Shown here piece after piece: positions 56,834-64,000 of a DNA stretch of 64,000 nucleotides. The translations under genes were made by a program, and so were the position numbers. Numbering within the stretch: position 1 is the first letter of the stretch; each line of letters opens with the position of its first letter. The notes under the pieces are model-generated. The model did not search any database and had not been told where the DNA came from. It saw only the letters and a program-made list of their open reading frames with translations. This DNA is from JACCYI01 sp963828075 (GTDB lineage Bacteria > Actinomycetota > Thermoleophilia > Solirubrobacterales > Solirubrobacteraceae), in NCBI GenBank assembly GCA_963828075.1, contig CAWHDH010000021.1:2046001-2110000 (forward strand). Reading direction: 5' to 3'.

Positions 56834-58756
56834 ATGCTCGACGCACGGGTCTACCGCGGGGCGTTCCTGCCGCTCGTGCTGGCCCTCTTCGTGGTGGCCT
56901 TCTCGCTGGAGCGCCGCCCCCAGCCCGCCACCACCGTCCTGGCCGCCGACGCGTTCAACGGGACGCTCGCGTACGGGATGGCCGATCCGCCGCCTCCGAC
57001 CTCGCTGCGCGGGCTCGCGCGGGGCTATCCCCGCCGCGCGCCCGGCGGGCCCGGCGACGCGGGTGTCGGGACGCGGGTGGCCGAGACGCTGCGCGCCAGC
57101 GGCTTCCAGGTCAAGCGCCGTGTCGCCCGCGGCCGGCCCGCGGGCGGTGCGATCGAGTCCGAGACGGTGATCGGACTGCGCCCCGGCGTGTCGAGCCGGC
57201 GGATCGTCGTCGTCGCCGACCGCGCCGCGTCCTCGGCGCCGGGGCTCGCGGAACTGTCGGGGACCGCGGCCCTGCTCGAGTTGGCGCGTGTCTTCCGCAC
57301 CACCGAAGCCGAGACGTCCGCGGAGGCGCCGGCGGGCGGCGCCCCCGCCGGGTCGCGGTCGATCGGGCGGGACCTTCGGCGCACGCTCGTGCTCGTCTCC
57401 ACCTCAGGCGCGGCCCTCGGCGGGGGTGGTCCCGCGGCGCGGGCGATCACAGAGGCGGTCGGACCGGCGGACGACGTCGACGCCGTGCTCGTGCTCGGCA
57501 ATCTCGGGGGCGGGACGGTGCGCAAGCCGTGGGTCGTGCCGTGGTCCAACGGCTCCTACGAAGCGCCGGTCGGGTTGCGGCGGACCGTCGAGGCGGCGGT
57601 GCGCACGGAGGTCGGCGCGCAGCCCGGCGGCGGGCACGCGTCGGCCCAGTGGGTGCGCCGCGCCTTCCCGCTCACCGTGTCGGCCCAGGGCGAGGCTGCT
57701 GCGGCCGGGCTGCCGGCCGTGCTGCTGCAGGTCTCGGGCGAGCGCGGCCCGGGGCCGGGCAGCACCGTGTCGCCGGAGCGCCTGGAGGAGTTCGGCCGAG
57801 CGACGCTGCGCGCGATCTCGGCGATCGACGGCATCGGCGCGCCGCCGCCCGGCAGCTCCCGGCGGGCGCCCGACGAGACCGGCCCCGCGGCGTGGGAGGG
57901 TCAGACCGCGGGCATCGTGACCGTCCGGCGGGTGCTGCCCGACTGGGCGGTCCGGCTGCTCGTCGGCGCCGCGCTGCTGCCCGCGCTGCTCGGCGCCTTC
58001 GACGGGTTCTTCCGGGTCCGCCGCCGCCGGCTGGCCGTGCTCCGGTGGGTCGGCTGGGTGGCCGGGGCGGCGCTGCCGTTCGCTTTGGCCTACCTGTGGT
58101 TGCGGATCCTGACGCTCACGTCCGCGCTCGGCGCGCCCGCCGCGCCGGTGCTGCCGGGCGAGGTCCCGCTGCGCGGCGGGGCGATCGTCGCGCTGGCGTC
58201 GGTCGGGCTCGTATTCGGCGTGACCTGGTGGCTGGTGCGCCGGACGCTGCTGGGAGGCCTGCGGCGGCAGGCCGATCCGGCCGCCGGCGGGGCGGCCGCG
58301 GCGATCGGCCTGCTGCTCGCGGCGCTCACGCTGGGGGTGTGGATCGCGAACCCGTACGCGGCGGCGATCCTCGTGCCGGCGACGCACGCATGGCTCCTGG
58401 TGAGCGACGCGGGGTCGCGGATGCGCGGGGCCGGGGCGGTCGCCGTGCTCGCGGCCGGCCTCGTGCTGCCCGCCCTCGTCGTCCTGCACTACGCGCTCGC
58501 CCTCGACCTCGGCCCGGCCGGGGTCGCCTGGCTGGCCGTGCTGATCGCGGCCGGCGGCCACGTCACGCCGGCCGCCGCGCTCGTGCTCTCGCTGTTCGCC
58601 GGCTGCCTGCTCGCCGCCGTCGCGATCGTGCGCGCCCGCGGCCGGGCCATCGACTCACAGCCGCCCGCCGAGGAGCGCGTCGTCAGCACCCGCGGGCCGC
58701 TGACCTACGCCGGGCCCGGCTCGCTGGGCGGAACCGAGTCGGCGCTGCGACGATGA
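56834..58756 (+). CDS. Large membrane protein with degenerate M28-peptidase-like outer domain
   Basis: 640 residues. An N-terminal helix (AFLPLVLALFVVAFSL) precedes about 350 residues of extracytoplasmic sequence whose order (ETVIGLRPGVSSRRIVVVADRA, GTAALLELARVF, RTLVLVSTSGAALGGGG, LGNLGGG) recalls M28/GAA1-type peptidase folds. The usual zinc ligands (His/Asp pairs) are absent, so catalysis is unlikely. About seven helices follow from residue 375 on. It is coupled by a 4-base overlap to a sortase gene. A role in cell-surface protein attachment is suggested by that pairing only. Confidence 0.65.
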   Translation: MLDARVYRGAFLPLVLALFVVAFSLERRPQPATTVLAADAFNGTLAYGMADPPPPTSLRGLARGYPRRAPGGPGDAGVGTRVAETLRASGFQVKRRVARGRPAGGAIESETVIGLRPGVSSRRIVVVADRAASSAPGLAELSGTAALLELARVFRTTEAETSAEAPAGGAPAGSRSIGRDLRRTLVLVSTSGAALGGGGPAARAITEAVGPADDVDAVLVLGNLGGGTVRKPWVVPWSNGSYEAPVGLRRTVEAAVRTEVGAQPGGGHASAQWVRRAFPLTVSAQGEAAAAGLPAVLLQVSGERGPGPGSTVSPERLEEFGRATLRAISAIDGIGAPPPGSSRRAPDETGPAAWEGQTAGIVTVRRVLPDWAVRLLVGAALLPALLGAFDGFFRVRRRRLAVLRWVGWVAGAALPFALAYLWLRILTLTSALGAPAAPVLPGEVPLRGGAIVALASVGLVFGVTWWLVRRTLLGGLRRQADPAAGGAAAAIGLLLAALTLGVWIANPYAAAILVPATHAWLLVSDAGSRMRGAGAVAVLAAGLVLPALVVLHYALALDLGPAGVAWLAVLIAAGGHVTPAAALVLSLFAGCLLAAVAIVRARGRAIDSQPPAEERVVSTRGPLTYAGPGSLGGTESALRR

Positions 58757-59484
58757 CCAAGCTCGCCGAACCGCCGCCGGCTGCCGATAGGAGGGGCATG
58801 CACCGCCTGCTGCGGACGTTCGCGAACGTCCTGATCATCGCCGGGCTGCTCCTCATCGCCGACGCGGTCCTCACGGTCGTCTGGCAGGAGCCGAGCTCGG
58901 CGATCTACGCGAAGGTCGAGCAGGGGCGGTTGAACTCTCAGCTCGAGGCGCTGACCTCGGACGCCGGACTTCCCGCGGTCGACCGCCGCGCGCTCGCCGG
59001 GATCCGCTCGCAGGACCGTCGACTGGCCTTCGCCGCCCGCTCGCTCGCCCGTCGGCGAAAGGGCGACGACCCGGTCGGGCGCATCCGCATTCGCCGGATC
59101 GGCGTCTCCACCGTCGTGGTGGCGGGCACCGGCACCAACGATCTGCGCAAGGGCCCGGGCCACTACCCCGACACGCCGCTCCCCGGCGTGCGCGGCACCG
59201 TCGCCATCGCCGGTCACCGCACCACGTACGGCGCGCCGTTCCGCAAGGTCGACAAGCTCCGCAACGGCGACGCGATCGTGGTCGAGATGCCCTACGGCCG
59301 CTTCGTCTACGAGGTCGAGCGCACGCGGATCGTGCTGCCGACCGCCACGTGGGTCACCGATCGCGTCCGCCACGACCGGCTCGTCCTCACCGCGTGCCAC
59401 CCGCTCTACTCCCCTGCGAAGCGGATCGTCATCTTCGCCCGGCTGGTCCGGACCGAGCCGCGCGGCGCCGCGGCGCTCTCCTGA
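58753..59484 (+). CDS. Sortase (class E-like)
   Basis: 243 residues, ATG overlapping the previous stop. One N-terminal membrane helix (NVLIIAGLLLIADAVLTVVW) anchors a sortase domain: the His in TVAIAGHRTTYGAPF, the Cys in LVLTACHPLYSP and the Arg in AKRIVIFARLV. The spacing fits class E-type actinobacterial sortases that attach LAxTG-type proteins to the wall. No sorting-signal substrate is evident in the window. The secreted repeat proteins upstream lack a recognizable LPxTG end. Confidence 0.88.
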   Translation: MTKLAEPPPAADRRGMHRLLRTFANVLIIAGLLLIADAVLTVVWQEPSSAIYAKVEQGRLNSQLEALTSDAGLPAVDRRALAGIRSQDRRLAFAARSLARRRKGDDPVGRIRIRRIGVSTVVVAGTGTNDLRKGPGHYPDTPLPGVRGTVAIAGHRTTYGAPFRKVDKLRNGDAIVVEMPYGRFVYEVERTRIVLPTATWVTDRVRHDRLVLTACHPLYSPAKRIVIFARLVRTEPRGAAALS

Positions 59485-59645
59485 GCCCCCACCGGGTTCC
59501 GGAGCGGAACTATCGGGCGACGACCCCATCGGTGTTCCGTCGAAAGACGCCGATGCTGCTGTCGGAAGCGCTTGTAACAGCCGATACACCGAACAGGCCC
59601 CGGAAAGCCCAACCCCACCTTATGCCCGATCCAAGGACGACCACC
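59485..59645 (+). promoter_or_regulatory. Structured leader region of the FlgM-like gene
   Basis: The 161-base gap contains GTTCC-GGAGC-GGAAC, a second GTTCC downstream that could pair with the same GGAAC, a CGTC-GAAA-GACG tetraloop hairpin and a CCGA/TCGG hairpin. GCCGATAC at 59580-59587 resembles the -10 consensus of sigma-28 promoters. Alternative pairings are therefore possible. No known riboswitch motif was recognised. Confidence 0.35.
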
Positions 59646-59762
59646 ATGAACGAGATCCGAGAGCGCCTCGAGCGCGAGCGCTACCAGGTCGATCCCAAGG
59701 CCGTCGCCCACGCTCTGATCGAGCGGCTGCTGGCCGGCCGCATCTTCGCCGCCCGCCCGTAG
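59646..59762 (+). CDS. Very small FlgM-like protein
   Basis: 38 residues: a helical head (MNEIRERLERERY) and QVDPKAVAHALIERLLAGR, which resembles the C-terminal sigma-28-binding part of FlgM (VDxxxVAxAIxxRLLxG). AAGGA eight bases before the ATG is a good ribosome site; an in-frame ATG at 59622 lacks one. The size is below most gene-finder limits. Function as an anti-sigma factor is inferred from this short match alone. Confidence 0.5.
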   Translation: MNEIRERLERERYQVDPKAVAHALIERLLAGRIFAARP

Positions 59763-59763
59763 C

Positions 59764-60708
59764 TCAGTGCTCGAAGCCGCGCCACGCGGCTGATCGCGCC
59801 GGGTCTCCGGACCAGCGCACCTCGGGTGGCCCGGCGGCCACCCGCCCGACCCACGTGACGTCCGCCGCCGCCTCCGCCGCGCCGCGCCGCTCTTCCGCGA
59901 CGCAGAAGCACAGCTCGTAGTCCTCCCCGCCGGTGGCCGCGAGCTCGGCGGCGGTGACGCCGAGGCCGCCCGCCACCTCGGCGACGCCCGGCGCCAGCGG
60001 AAGCGCCGCGGCGTCGAGCTCGATCGTCACGCCGCTGCGTCGCGCCACGTGCCCGGCGTCGGTCGCGAGCCCGTCGGACAGGTCGATCATCGCGGTGACC
60101 CCGGCGCGCGACAGCGCGCGCCCGAAGGCCAGCCGCGGCTCCGGGCGCAGATGGCGCTCGACGAGCGGCTCGGGTCCCGTGGCGCGGCCCTCGAGGATCG
60201 CGAGGCCCGCGGCCGACGCGCCCAGCGTGCCCGTGACGCCCACGAGGTCGCCCGGCTGCGCGCCGTCGCGGCCGACCAGCTCGTCCTCGCGCTCGGCCCA
60301 GCCGACGACGGTGACCGCGACGGTCAGGACCGGCCCGGCGGCCAGGTCGCCGCCGGCGATCGTCGTCGCCCATCGCGCCGCCAAGGTCTCGGCGCCGTCG
60401 TGCAGCGCGAGCACGTCGCTATCACGCAGTTGCGGCGGGAGGACGACGCTCAGGTAGGCCTCCCCCGGCTCGGCGCCCATGGCGGCGAGGTCCGAGAGCG
60501 CGCCGGCGAGCGCGCGGTGCCCGACGTCGCCGGGGGTGCAGCGCGCCGAGCGGAAGTGGGTGCCGTCGACCATCACGTCGACGGACGTGACCGCGAACGG
60601 CCGCGCGCGGATCACCGCGGCGTCGTCGCCGAGCCAGCGGACGAGGCGGCCGTCGTCGCGACGCCCGAGCATGGCGGCGATCGCCTCGATGCGGGCGAGC
60701 TCGCCCAC
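59764..60708 (-). CDS. thiL: Thiamine-monophosphate kinase
   Basis: 314 residues, GTG start. PurM-like fold: GDDAAVIRARPFAVTSVDVMVDGTHF is the N-terminal Mg/ATP motif; HRALAGALSDLAAMGAEP, IAGGDLAAGP, MIDLSDGLATDAGHVARRSG and ATGGEDYELCF follow in order. It phosphorylates thiamine monophosphate to the diphosphate cofactor. Its 3' end lies one base from the convergent FlgM-like gene. Confidence 0.92.
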   Translation of the reverse strand: MGELARIEAIAAMLGRRDDGRLVRWLGDDAAVIRARPFAVTSVDVMVDGTHFRSARCTPGDVGHRALAGALSDLAAMGAEPGEAYLSVVLPPQLRDSDVLALHDGAETLAARWATTIAGGDLAAGPVLTVAVTVVGWAEREDELVGRDGAQPGDLVGVTGTLGASAAGLAILEGRATGPEPLVERHLRPEPRLAFGRALSRAGVTAMIDLSDGLATDAGHVARRSGVTIELDAAALPLAPGVAEVAGGLGVTAAELAATGGEDYELCFCVAEERRGAAEAAADVTWVGRVAAGPPEVRWSGDPARSAAWRGFEH

Positions 60709-60735
60709 GGGTCACTCAGGCTCAGGCGTGACGAC

Positions 60736-60759
60736 GCGGGGCACCTCTCAGTGCCCCGC
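60736..60759 (-). terminator. Terminator of the csp-infA operon
   Basis: GCGGGGCAC, a six-base loop CTCTCA and GTGCCCCGC form a perfect nine-pair stem 5 bases past the infA stop. It is the clearest terminator hairpin in the window, again without a T-run. Confidence 0.65.
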
Positions 60760-60764
60760 GACCA

Positions 60765-60983
60765 TCAGCGATGCCGGTAGACGATCCGCGCGCGGTCGAG
60801 GTCGTATGGCGAGACCTCGACGCGAACCCGATCCCCCGGCAGGATCCGGATCCTGAAGCGGCGCATCTTCCCGGCGACGTGTCCGAGGACCATGTGGTCG
60901 TTGTCGAGCTTCACCCTGAACATGGCGTTCGGGAGAGCCTCGACGACCTCGCCCTCGAACTCGACCTTTTCTTCCTTGGGCAA
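60765..60983 (-). CDS. infA: Translation initiation factor IF-1, TTG start
   Basis: 72 residues. The OB-fold protein starts LPKEEKVEFEGEVVEALPNA, equivalent to the usual MAKEEK...; no ATG or GTG lies nearby, so TTG at 60983 must serve. Family blocks VVEALPNAMFRVKLDNDH, HVAGKMRRF and RIRILPGDRVRVEVSPYDL are complete. The TTG begins two bases after the csp stop, so translation probably depends on coupling. AGGG lies about 11 bases upstream. Confidence 0.93.
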   Translation of the reverse strand: MPKEEKVEFEGEVVEALPNAMFRVKLDNDHMVLGHVAGKMRRFRIRILPGDRVRVEVSPYDLDRARIVYRHR

Positions 60984-60984
60984 G

Positions 60985-61188
60985 CTAGAGGACCCTGACG
61001 TTCGTGGCCTGCGGGCCCTTCTGGCCCTCGCCCAGATCGAACTGCACCTTCGCGCCCTCCGCGAGCGTGCGGAAGCCATCGCCGGAGATCCCGGAGAAGT
61101 GGACGAATGCGTCCTTTCCTCCGTCGTCCGGGGTGATGAACCCGAAGCCCTTCTCGTCACTGAACCACTTGACGACACCTGTTGCCAT
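60985..61188 (-). CDS. csp: Cold-shock domain protein
   Basis: 67 residues from the ATG at 61188 with an ideal ribosome site AGGAGGTG. The RNA-binding motifs KGFGFITPDDG (RNP1) and DAFVHFSGI (RNP2) are intact. The protein acts as an RNA chaperone. Linking csp with infA ties cold-shock or growth-phase control to initiation-factor level. Confidence 0.93.
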   Translation of the reverse strand: MATGVVKWFSDEKGFGFITPDDGGKDAFVHFSGISGDGFRTLAEGAKVQFDLGEGQKGPQATNVRVL

Positions 61189-61319
61189 ACAACACCTCCT
61201 CATTCCTACTCAGATGCGCGAGGTGGTGCTGCCGGGCACTGCCTTCCCGCATGCTCACACCGCCGTCGTCGGCGGTTCGTACGCGGCGATGTATAGCAGT
61301 CGCGGTCCGAACGCGCCAA
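61189..61319 (-). promoter_or_regulatory. Promoter and long leader of the csp-infA operon
   Basis: On the minus strand TTGGCG (plus 61314-61319), 18 bases and TATACA with a following T (plus 61289-61295) form a good promoter with start near 61283. The leader of about 95 nt contains a CCGCC/GGCGG hairpin and ends in AGGAGGTG. Long leaders are typical of cspA-type genes. Confidence 0.6.
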
Positions 61320-61327
61320 TGCCGCGC

Positions 61328-63574
61328 CTATTGGCCGTCGGGCGGCGCTCCGCCCTGCGGGGCCACCTGCGCGCCGCCGAGCCCGGTGCCGCCCCCCTGG
61401 TTGCCGCCGCCGTTGTTGCCGCCGCTCTTCGGCTTCTTGACCGCCGGCGGCTTCTGGGGCGGCGATTCGTAGAGATCGGGGTTGAAGTTCGAGGGTGGCT
61501 TCTTGCCGCCCGTCCCGCCGGTTCCCCCGGTGCCGTTGGGCCCGTCGGCGCCGTCGGGCCCGGTGGGCTCCGGACCCTCGACGGTCGCGCCGCCGGCCTT
61601 GGAGCCGGTGGTCGAGTTCTTGCCGAAGAACGGCGAGGACGTGAACGGCCGGTCGGGCTTGACGAACTGTCCGCAGAACCCGCCCTTGGCCTGCTTCATG
61701 TAGTTGCCCCAGATCTCCGCGGGGAACGTGCCGCCGTCGACGTTGGAGCCGTGGTAGAGGCCGTTCATCTGCGTGCGGTCGTTCGGGTAGCCGACCCACA
61801 CAGCGGTCGACAGCCGTGGCGTGAAGCCGACGAACCACGCGTCGGTGTTCTTGTCGGTCGTCCCGGTCTTGCCGCCGGCGGGGCAGCCGATGGCGGCCCG
61901 GCCGCCGGTGCCCGGGGAGGAGATGTTCTGCTCGAGGATCTTCACCGCCTCATAGGTGGCGGGGGAGTCGAAGGCCTTGGTCCGCTTGATCCGGAAGCGC
62001 TCGGGCAGCTTCTTGCCCTTCTTGACCCGGCCGTCGGGGAAGGTGACCTTGGTGACCGCGGTCGGCCGGCTGCGCCACCCGCCCGAGACGATGGTGGCGT
62101 AGGCGTTGGACATCTCCAGCGGCGAGACGCCGTCCTCGAGGCCGCCGAGCGTCTCGGCGCAGTAGCCGTTGAGCTTGGAGCGGATGCCGAGGTCGCGCGC
62201 CGTCTTGGCCACCTCGGCGGGCCCGAGGTCGAGCGCGAGCTGGATGTAGACCGAGTTGTCCGAGGCCAGCGTCCCGCGGACGAGGTTCATCGAGCCGGCG
62301 CCGCGCCGCGAGTACGTGTTGACCTCGTAGCCCGGGCACAGCGGATCCTTGACGAGTGTCGGCGACCGCGATACGTACGTCGTGCGCTGCGGGTCGACGC
62401 CGCGGCGCAGCGCGGCCATCAGCGTGAAGATCTTGAACGCGGAGCCCGGCTGGCGGTGGCCCTGCGCGGCGAGGTTGAACTTCGACTGGCCGTACTCCGC
62501 CGAGGAGGCCATCGCCTTGATGTAGCCGTTCTTGGGGTCGATCGTCACGATCGCCGACGAGGGCCCGACCCCGGACAGGCTGTTGTGGATCGCCGCTCGC
62601 GCGGCCTTCTGCTTCGCAAGATCGATCGTGGTGTAGACGCGCAGGCCGCCCTGGCGGACCGTCTTGGCCCCGTACTCCTTGAGCAGCTGGTCCTTGACGT
62701 AGTCGAAGAAGTACTTCTCGCGGCGCTGGGTGAAGAACTTCGAGCCCTTGACCGACTTCGTGTCGACCTTGGTGGCGATCGCCTCGGCGGTCTGCTCCGC
62801 CGTGATCATCTTGAGCTCCTCCATCTTGCGCAGCACCTCGTCGCGGCGGGCCTGCGCGCGCCGGGGTGAGCGGAAGGGGGAGTAGTCGGTCGGCGCCTGC
62901 GGCAGGCCGGCGAGGAGCGCGGCCTCGGGGAGATCGAGATCCTGGACGCGCTTGTCGAAGTAGATCCGGGCGGCGGCGCGGGCGCCGATCGCCGACTGCC
63001 CGCCCGCCGTGCCGTAGGGCACGGTGTTGAGGTACGTGTTCAGGATCCAGGACTTGGAGTGCTCCTCCTCGAGCTCCTCGGCGAGCTTGGCCTCCTTGAG
63101 CTTGCGCTCGTAGGTCCGCTCGCTCGAGATGTAGAGGTTGCGGATGACCTGCTGCGTGATCGTCGAGCCGCCCTCGCGCGTGTCGCCGGCCTTGAGGTTC
63201 TTGAACGCCGCGCGGGCGACGCCCTCGTAGTCGACGCCGTTGTGCTTGTAGAAGCGCTCGTCCTCGATCGCGACGGTCGCGTCCTTGAGCACCTTGGGCA
63301 GGGCGCTGCTCGGGGCGGGGAGGCGCAGCTCGTCGGCCTGGATGACGCCGAGCGGCTCGCCCTTGGACGCATAGACCCGCGAGATCTCGCCCTTGTCGGC
63401 GGGCTTGAGGGAGCTGAGCGGCGGCGCCGACGCGGCGATCGAGAGGACGTAGCCGACGGCGGAGAGCCCGCCGAGGGCGGCCAGCACCGTCACCACCATG
63501 ATGGCGAGGAGGGCCTTGTTGCGAGGGCGGCCGCGGCTGTGACGGCGACGCCTGGTCCGAACCGAACGGCTCAT
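61328..63574 (-). CDS. Class A penicillin-binding protein (transglycosylase/transpeptidase)
   Basis: 748 residues from the ATG at 63574 (MSRSVRTRRRR); an ATG at 63640 lies upstream of the TACAAT -10 box and is not preferred. A basic tail precedes one membrane anchor (LLAIMVVTVLAALGGLSAVG). The GT51 domain has AIEDERFYKHNGVD (E104) and REGGSTITQQVIRNLY. The transpeptidase domain has the SxxK motif in PGSAFKIFTL, SDN in LASDNSVYIQL and KTGTT in CPAGGKTGTTDKN. A glycine/proline-rich tail of about 110 residues follows. It polymerises and cross-links peptidoglycan. Confidence 0.95.
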   Translation of the reverse strand: MSRSVRTRRRRHSRGRPRNKALLAIMVVTVLAALGGLSAVGYVLSIAASAPPLSSLKPADKGEISRVYASKGEPLGVIQADELRLPAPSSALPKVLKDATVAIEDERFYKHNGVDYEGVARAAFKNLKAGDTREGGSTITQQVIRNLYISSERTYERKLKEAKLAEELEEEHSKSWILNTYLNTVPYGTAGGQSAIGARAAARIYFDKRVQDLDLPEAALLAGLPQAPTDYSPFRSPRRAQARRDEVLRKMEELKMITAEQTAEAIATKVDTKSVKGSKFFTQRREKYFFDYVKDQLLKEYGAKTVRQGGLRVYTTIDLAKQKAARAAIHNSLSGVGPSSAIVTIDPKNGYIKAMASSAEYGQSKFNLAAQGHRQPGSAFKIFTLMAALRRGVDPQRTTYVSRSPTLVKDPLCPGYEVNTYSRRGAGSMNLVRGTLASDNSVYIQLALDLGPAEVAKTARDLGIRSKLNGYCAETLGGLEDGVSPLEMSNAYATIVSGGWRSRPTAVTKVTFPDGRVKKGKKLPERFRIKRTKAFDSPATYEAVKILEQNISSPGTGGRAAIGCPAGGKTGTTDKNTDAWFVGFTPRLSTAVWVGYPNDRTQMNGLYHGSNVDGGTFPAEIWGNYMKQAKGGFCGQFVKPDRPFTSSPFFGKNSTTGSKAGGATVEGPEPTGPDGADGPNGTGGTGGTGGKKPPSNFNPDLYESPPQKPPAVKKPKSGGNNGGGNQGGGTGLGGAQVAPQGGAPPDGQ

Positions 63575-63621
63575 GACGGGGGAGTCGAGCGGCAGCTCGC
63601 AGAGCTGTGCGCGAACACCGG

Positions 63622-63627
63622 ATTGTA
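63622..63627 (-). promoter_or_regulatory. TACAAT -10 element of the penicillin-binding protein gene
   Basis: TACAAT on the minus strand matches the consensus in five of six positions. The predicted start near 63615 gives a leader of about 40 nt to the ATG at 63574 and excludes the ATG at 63640. Confidence 0.5.
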
Positions 63628-63638
63628 GCTTCGCGGTC

Positions 63639-63734
63639 ATGTTCTCCCGGCCGCGGGCGATCCCTGCCGATCTGCGCGCCGCCGCCGGGGCGCTGGTGTG
63701 GTCGCGGGTCGTCGTCTGGGGGTTCGTCGGATGA
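63639..63734 (+). CDS. Short open frame coupled to the HAD gene
   Basis: 31 codons (MFSRPRAIPADLRAAAGALV... ending WGFVG). Its TGA overlaps the ATG of the HAD hydrolase gene. The sequence has a small hydrophobic segment and resembles the start of polytopic membrane proteins, so it may be a fragment or a coupling leader. Coding is doubtful. Confidence 0.25.
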   Translation: MFSRPRAIPADLRAAAGALVWSRVVVWGFVG

Positions 63735-64000
63735 GCCGCCCGGAGGCGATCCTGCTCGACGCGCTGGGCACGCTGCTCGAGCTCCAGCCGCCTGCGCCGC
63801 GCCTGGCCGCAGGGCTGCGCGACGCGTTCGGGATCGTCGTGGCGCCCGCCGATGCGGAGCGTGCCATCCGCGCCGAGATCGCGTTCTATCGTGCCAACCT
63901 GCACCGCGGGTCCGATGCCGCCGGGCTCGCCGCCGTGCGCCAGGAGTGTGCGGCGGTCGTCCGCGAGGCGCTCGCGCTCGACGTCGGCGCCGGAGCGCTC
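63731..64000 (+). CDS. HAD-superfamily hydrolase, 5' part
   Basis: 90 residues up to the window edge; the gene continues outside. The opening RPEAILLDALGTLLELQPP is HAD motif I with an unusual DALGT instead of DxDGT: the first Asp nucleophile is present, while the second acidic position is Ala-Leu. Related proteins (REG-2-like HADs) show the same pattern. The helical cap region begins at residue 25. The substrate is unknown. Confidence 0.75.
   Translation, partial: MSRPEAILLDALGTLLELQPPAPRLAAGLRDAFGIVVAPADAERAIRAEIAFYRANLHRGSDAAGLAAVRQECAAVVREALALDVGAGAL

Noticed and set aside
59622..59645. Longer start for the FlgM-like protein at 59622
   Set aside because: No ribosome site precedes it, while AAGGA is well placed for the ATG at 59646.
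63572..63640. ATG at 63640 as start of the penicillin-binding protein
   Set aside because: A TACAAT -10 box lies between it and the ATG at 63574, so the shorter start is preferred.

Overview
The window is about 72% G+C with dense gene packing, frequent GTG starts and 1-4 base stop/start overlaps. Gene content suggests a deep-branching actinobacterium of the class Thermoleophilia (Solirubrobacter/Conexibacter-like): a split Rieske/cytochrome b/subunit IV-cytochrome c complex, a secreted family with fibronectin-like repeats, DUF4126 and BFN proteins, and class E-like sortase. This placement is inferred from gene content; there is no rRNA gene to confirm it. About 66 protein genes, one tRNA-Lys(CUU) and one decayed methyltransferase gene are supported. 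No CRISPR array, rRNA, prophage or complete insertion sequence was seen.

Layout. 1-13.7 kb: end of a BFN nuclease gene, D-Ala-D-Ala ligase and a PLP aminotransferase on the minus strand; then DUF4126, a phosphodiesterase-like protein, two polytopic GT-C-like proteins, a YmdB-type phosphodiesterase (minus), an AI-2E-type transporter, an ABC exporter pair and two tandem EEP-family paralogs. 13.9-24.4 kb is a respiratory supply block on the plus strand: hemB, a fused two-half siroheme-decarboxylase-like protein (AhbA/AhbB type), hemL, a small unknown, qcrA/B/C, menG, a polyprenyl diphosphate synthase, then tatA, tatC and a TPR protein. Heme, menaquinone, the cytochrome bc complex and the Tat exporter its Rieske protein needs are thus collected in 10 kb.

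24.4-34.7 kb: tRNA-Lys, a methyltransferase pseudogene, a secreted polyproline protein, a complete carbohydrate ABC importer, a GT4 glycosyltransferase and two tandem secreted repeat proteins. 34.7-38.5 kb: a GntR regulator with a visible promoter and operator leads a hydroxyproline-type catabolic operon (DapA-family lyase, proline racemase-family epimerase, FAD oxidase). 38.5-43.5 kb: a class IV aminotransferase, UDP-GlcNAc 2-epimerase, WlbA-like oxidoreductase and WlbB-like acetyltransferase, suggesting a diacetamido-uronic sugar, followed by two membrane proteins.

43.5-49.2 kb (minus) is the replication/translation block rpsF-ssb-rpsR-rplI-dnaB-helicase loader-purA, interrupted by a 162 bp inverted-repeat element between ssb and rpsR. 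49.7-56.7 kb (minus) is one long operon: response regulator, histidine kinase, HtrA protease, IMPase-family phosphatase, TreT-like trehalose synthase and OtsA-like synthase, which links envelope stress sensing to compatible solute synthesis. 56.8-64 kb: a large membrane protein with a sortase, a tiny FlgM-like protein behind a structured leader, thiL, a csp-infA operon in which infA starts with TTG, a class A penicillin-binding protein and the start of a HAD hydrolase.

A recurrent regulatory signature is a TAGACT/TAGGAT-like -10 hexamer placed 5-13 bases before start codons (hemB, an ABC permease gene, the class IV aminotransferase gene, a WlbA-like gene, an RDD gene, purA, dnaB, rpsF). It implies widespread leaderless or near-leaderless transcription. 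All functional statements come from reading the translated sequence; no database search was run.
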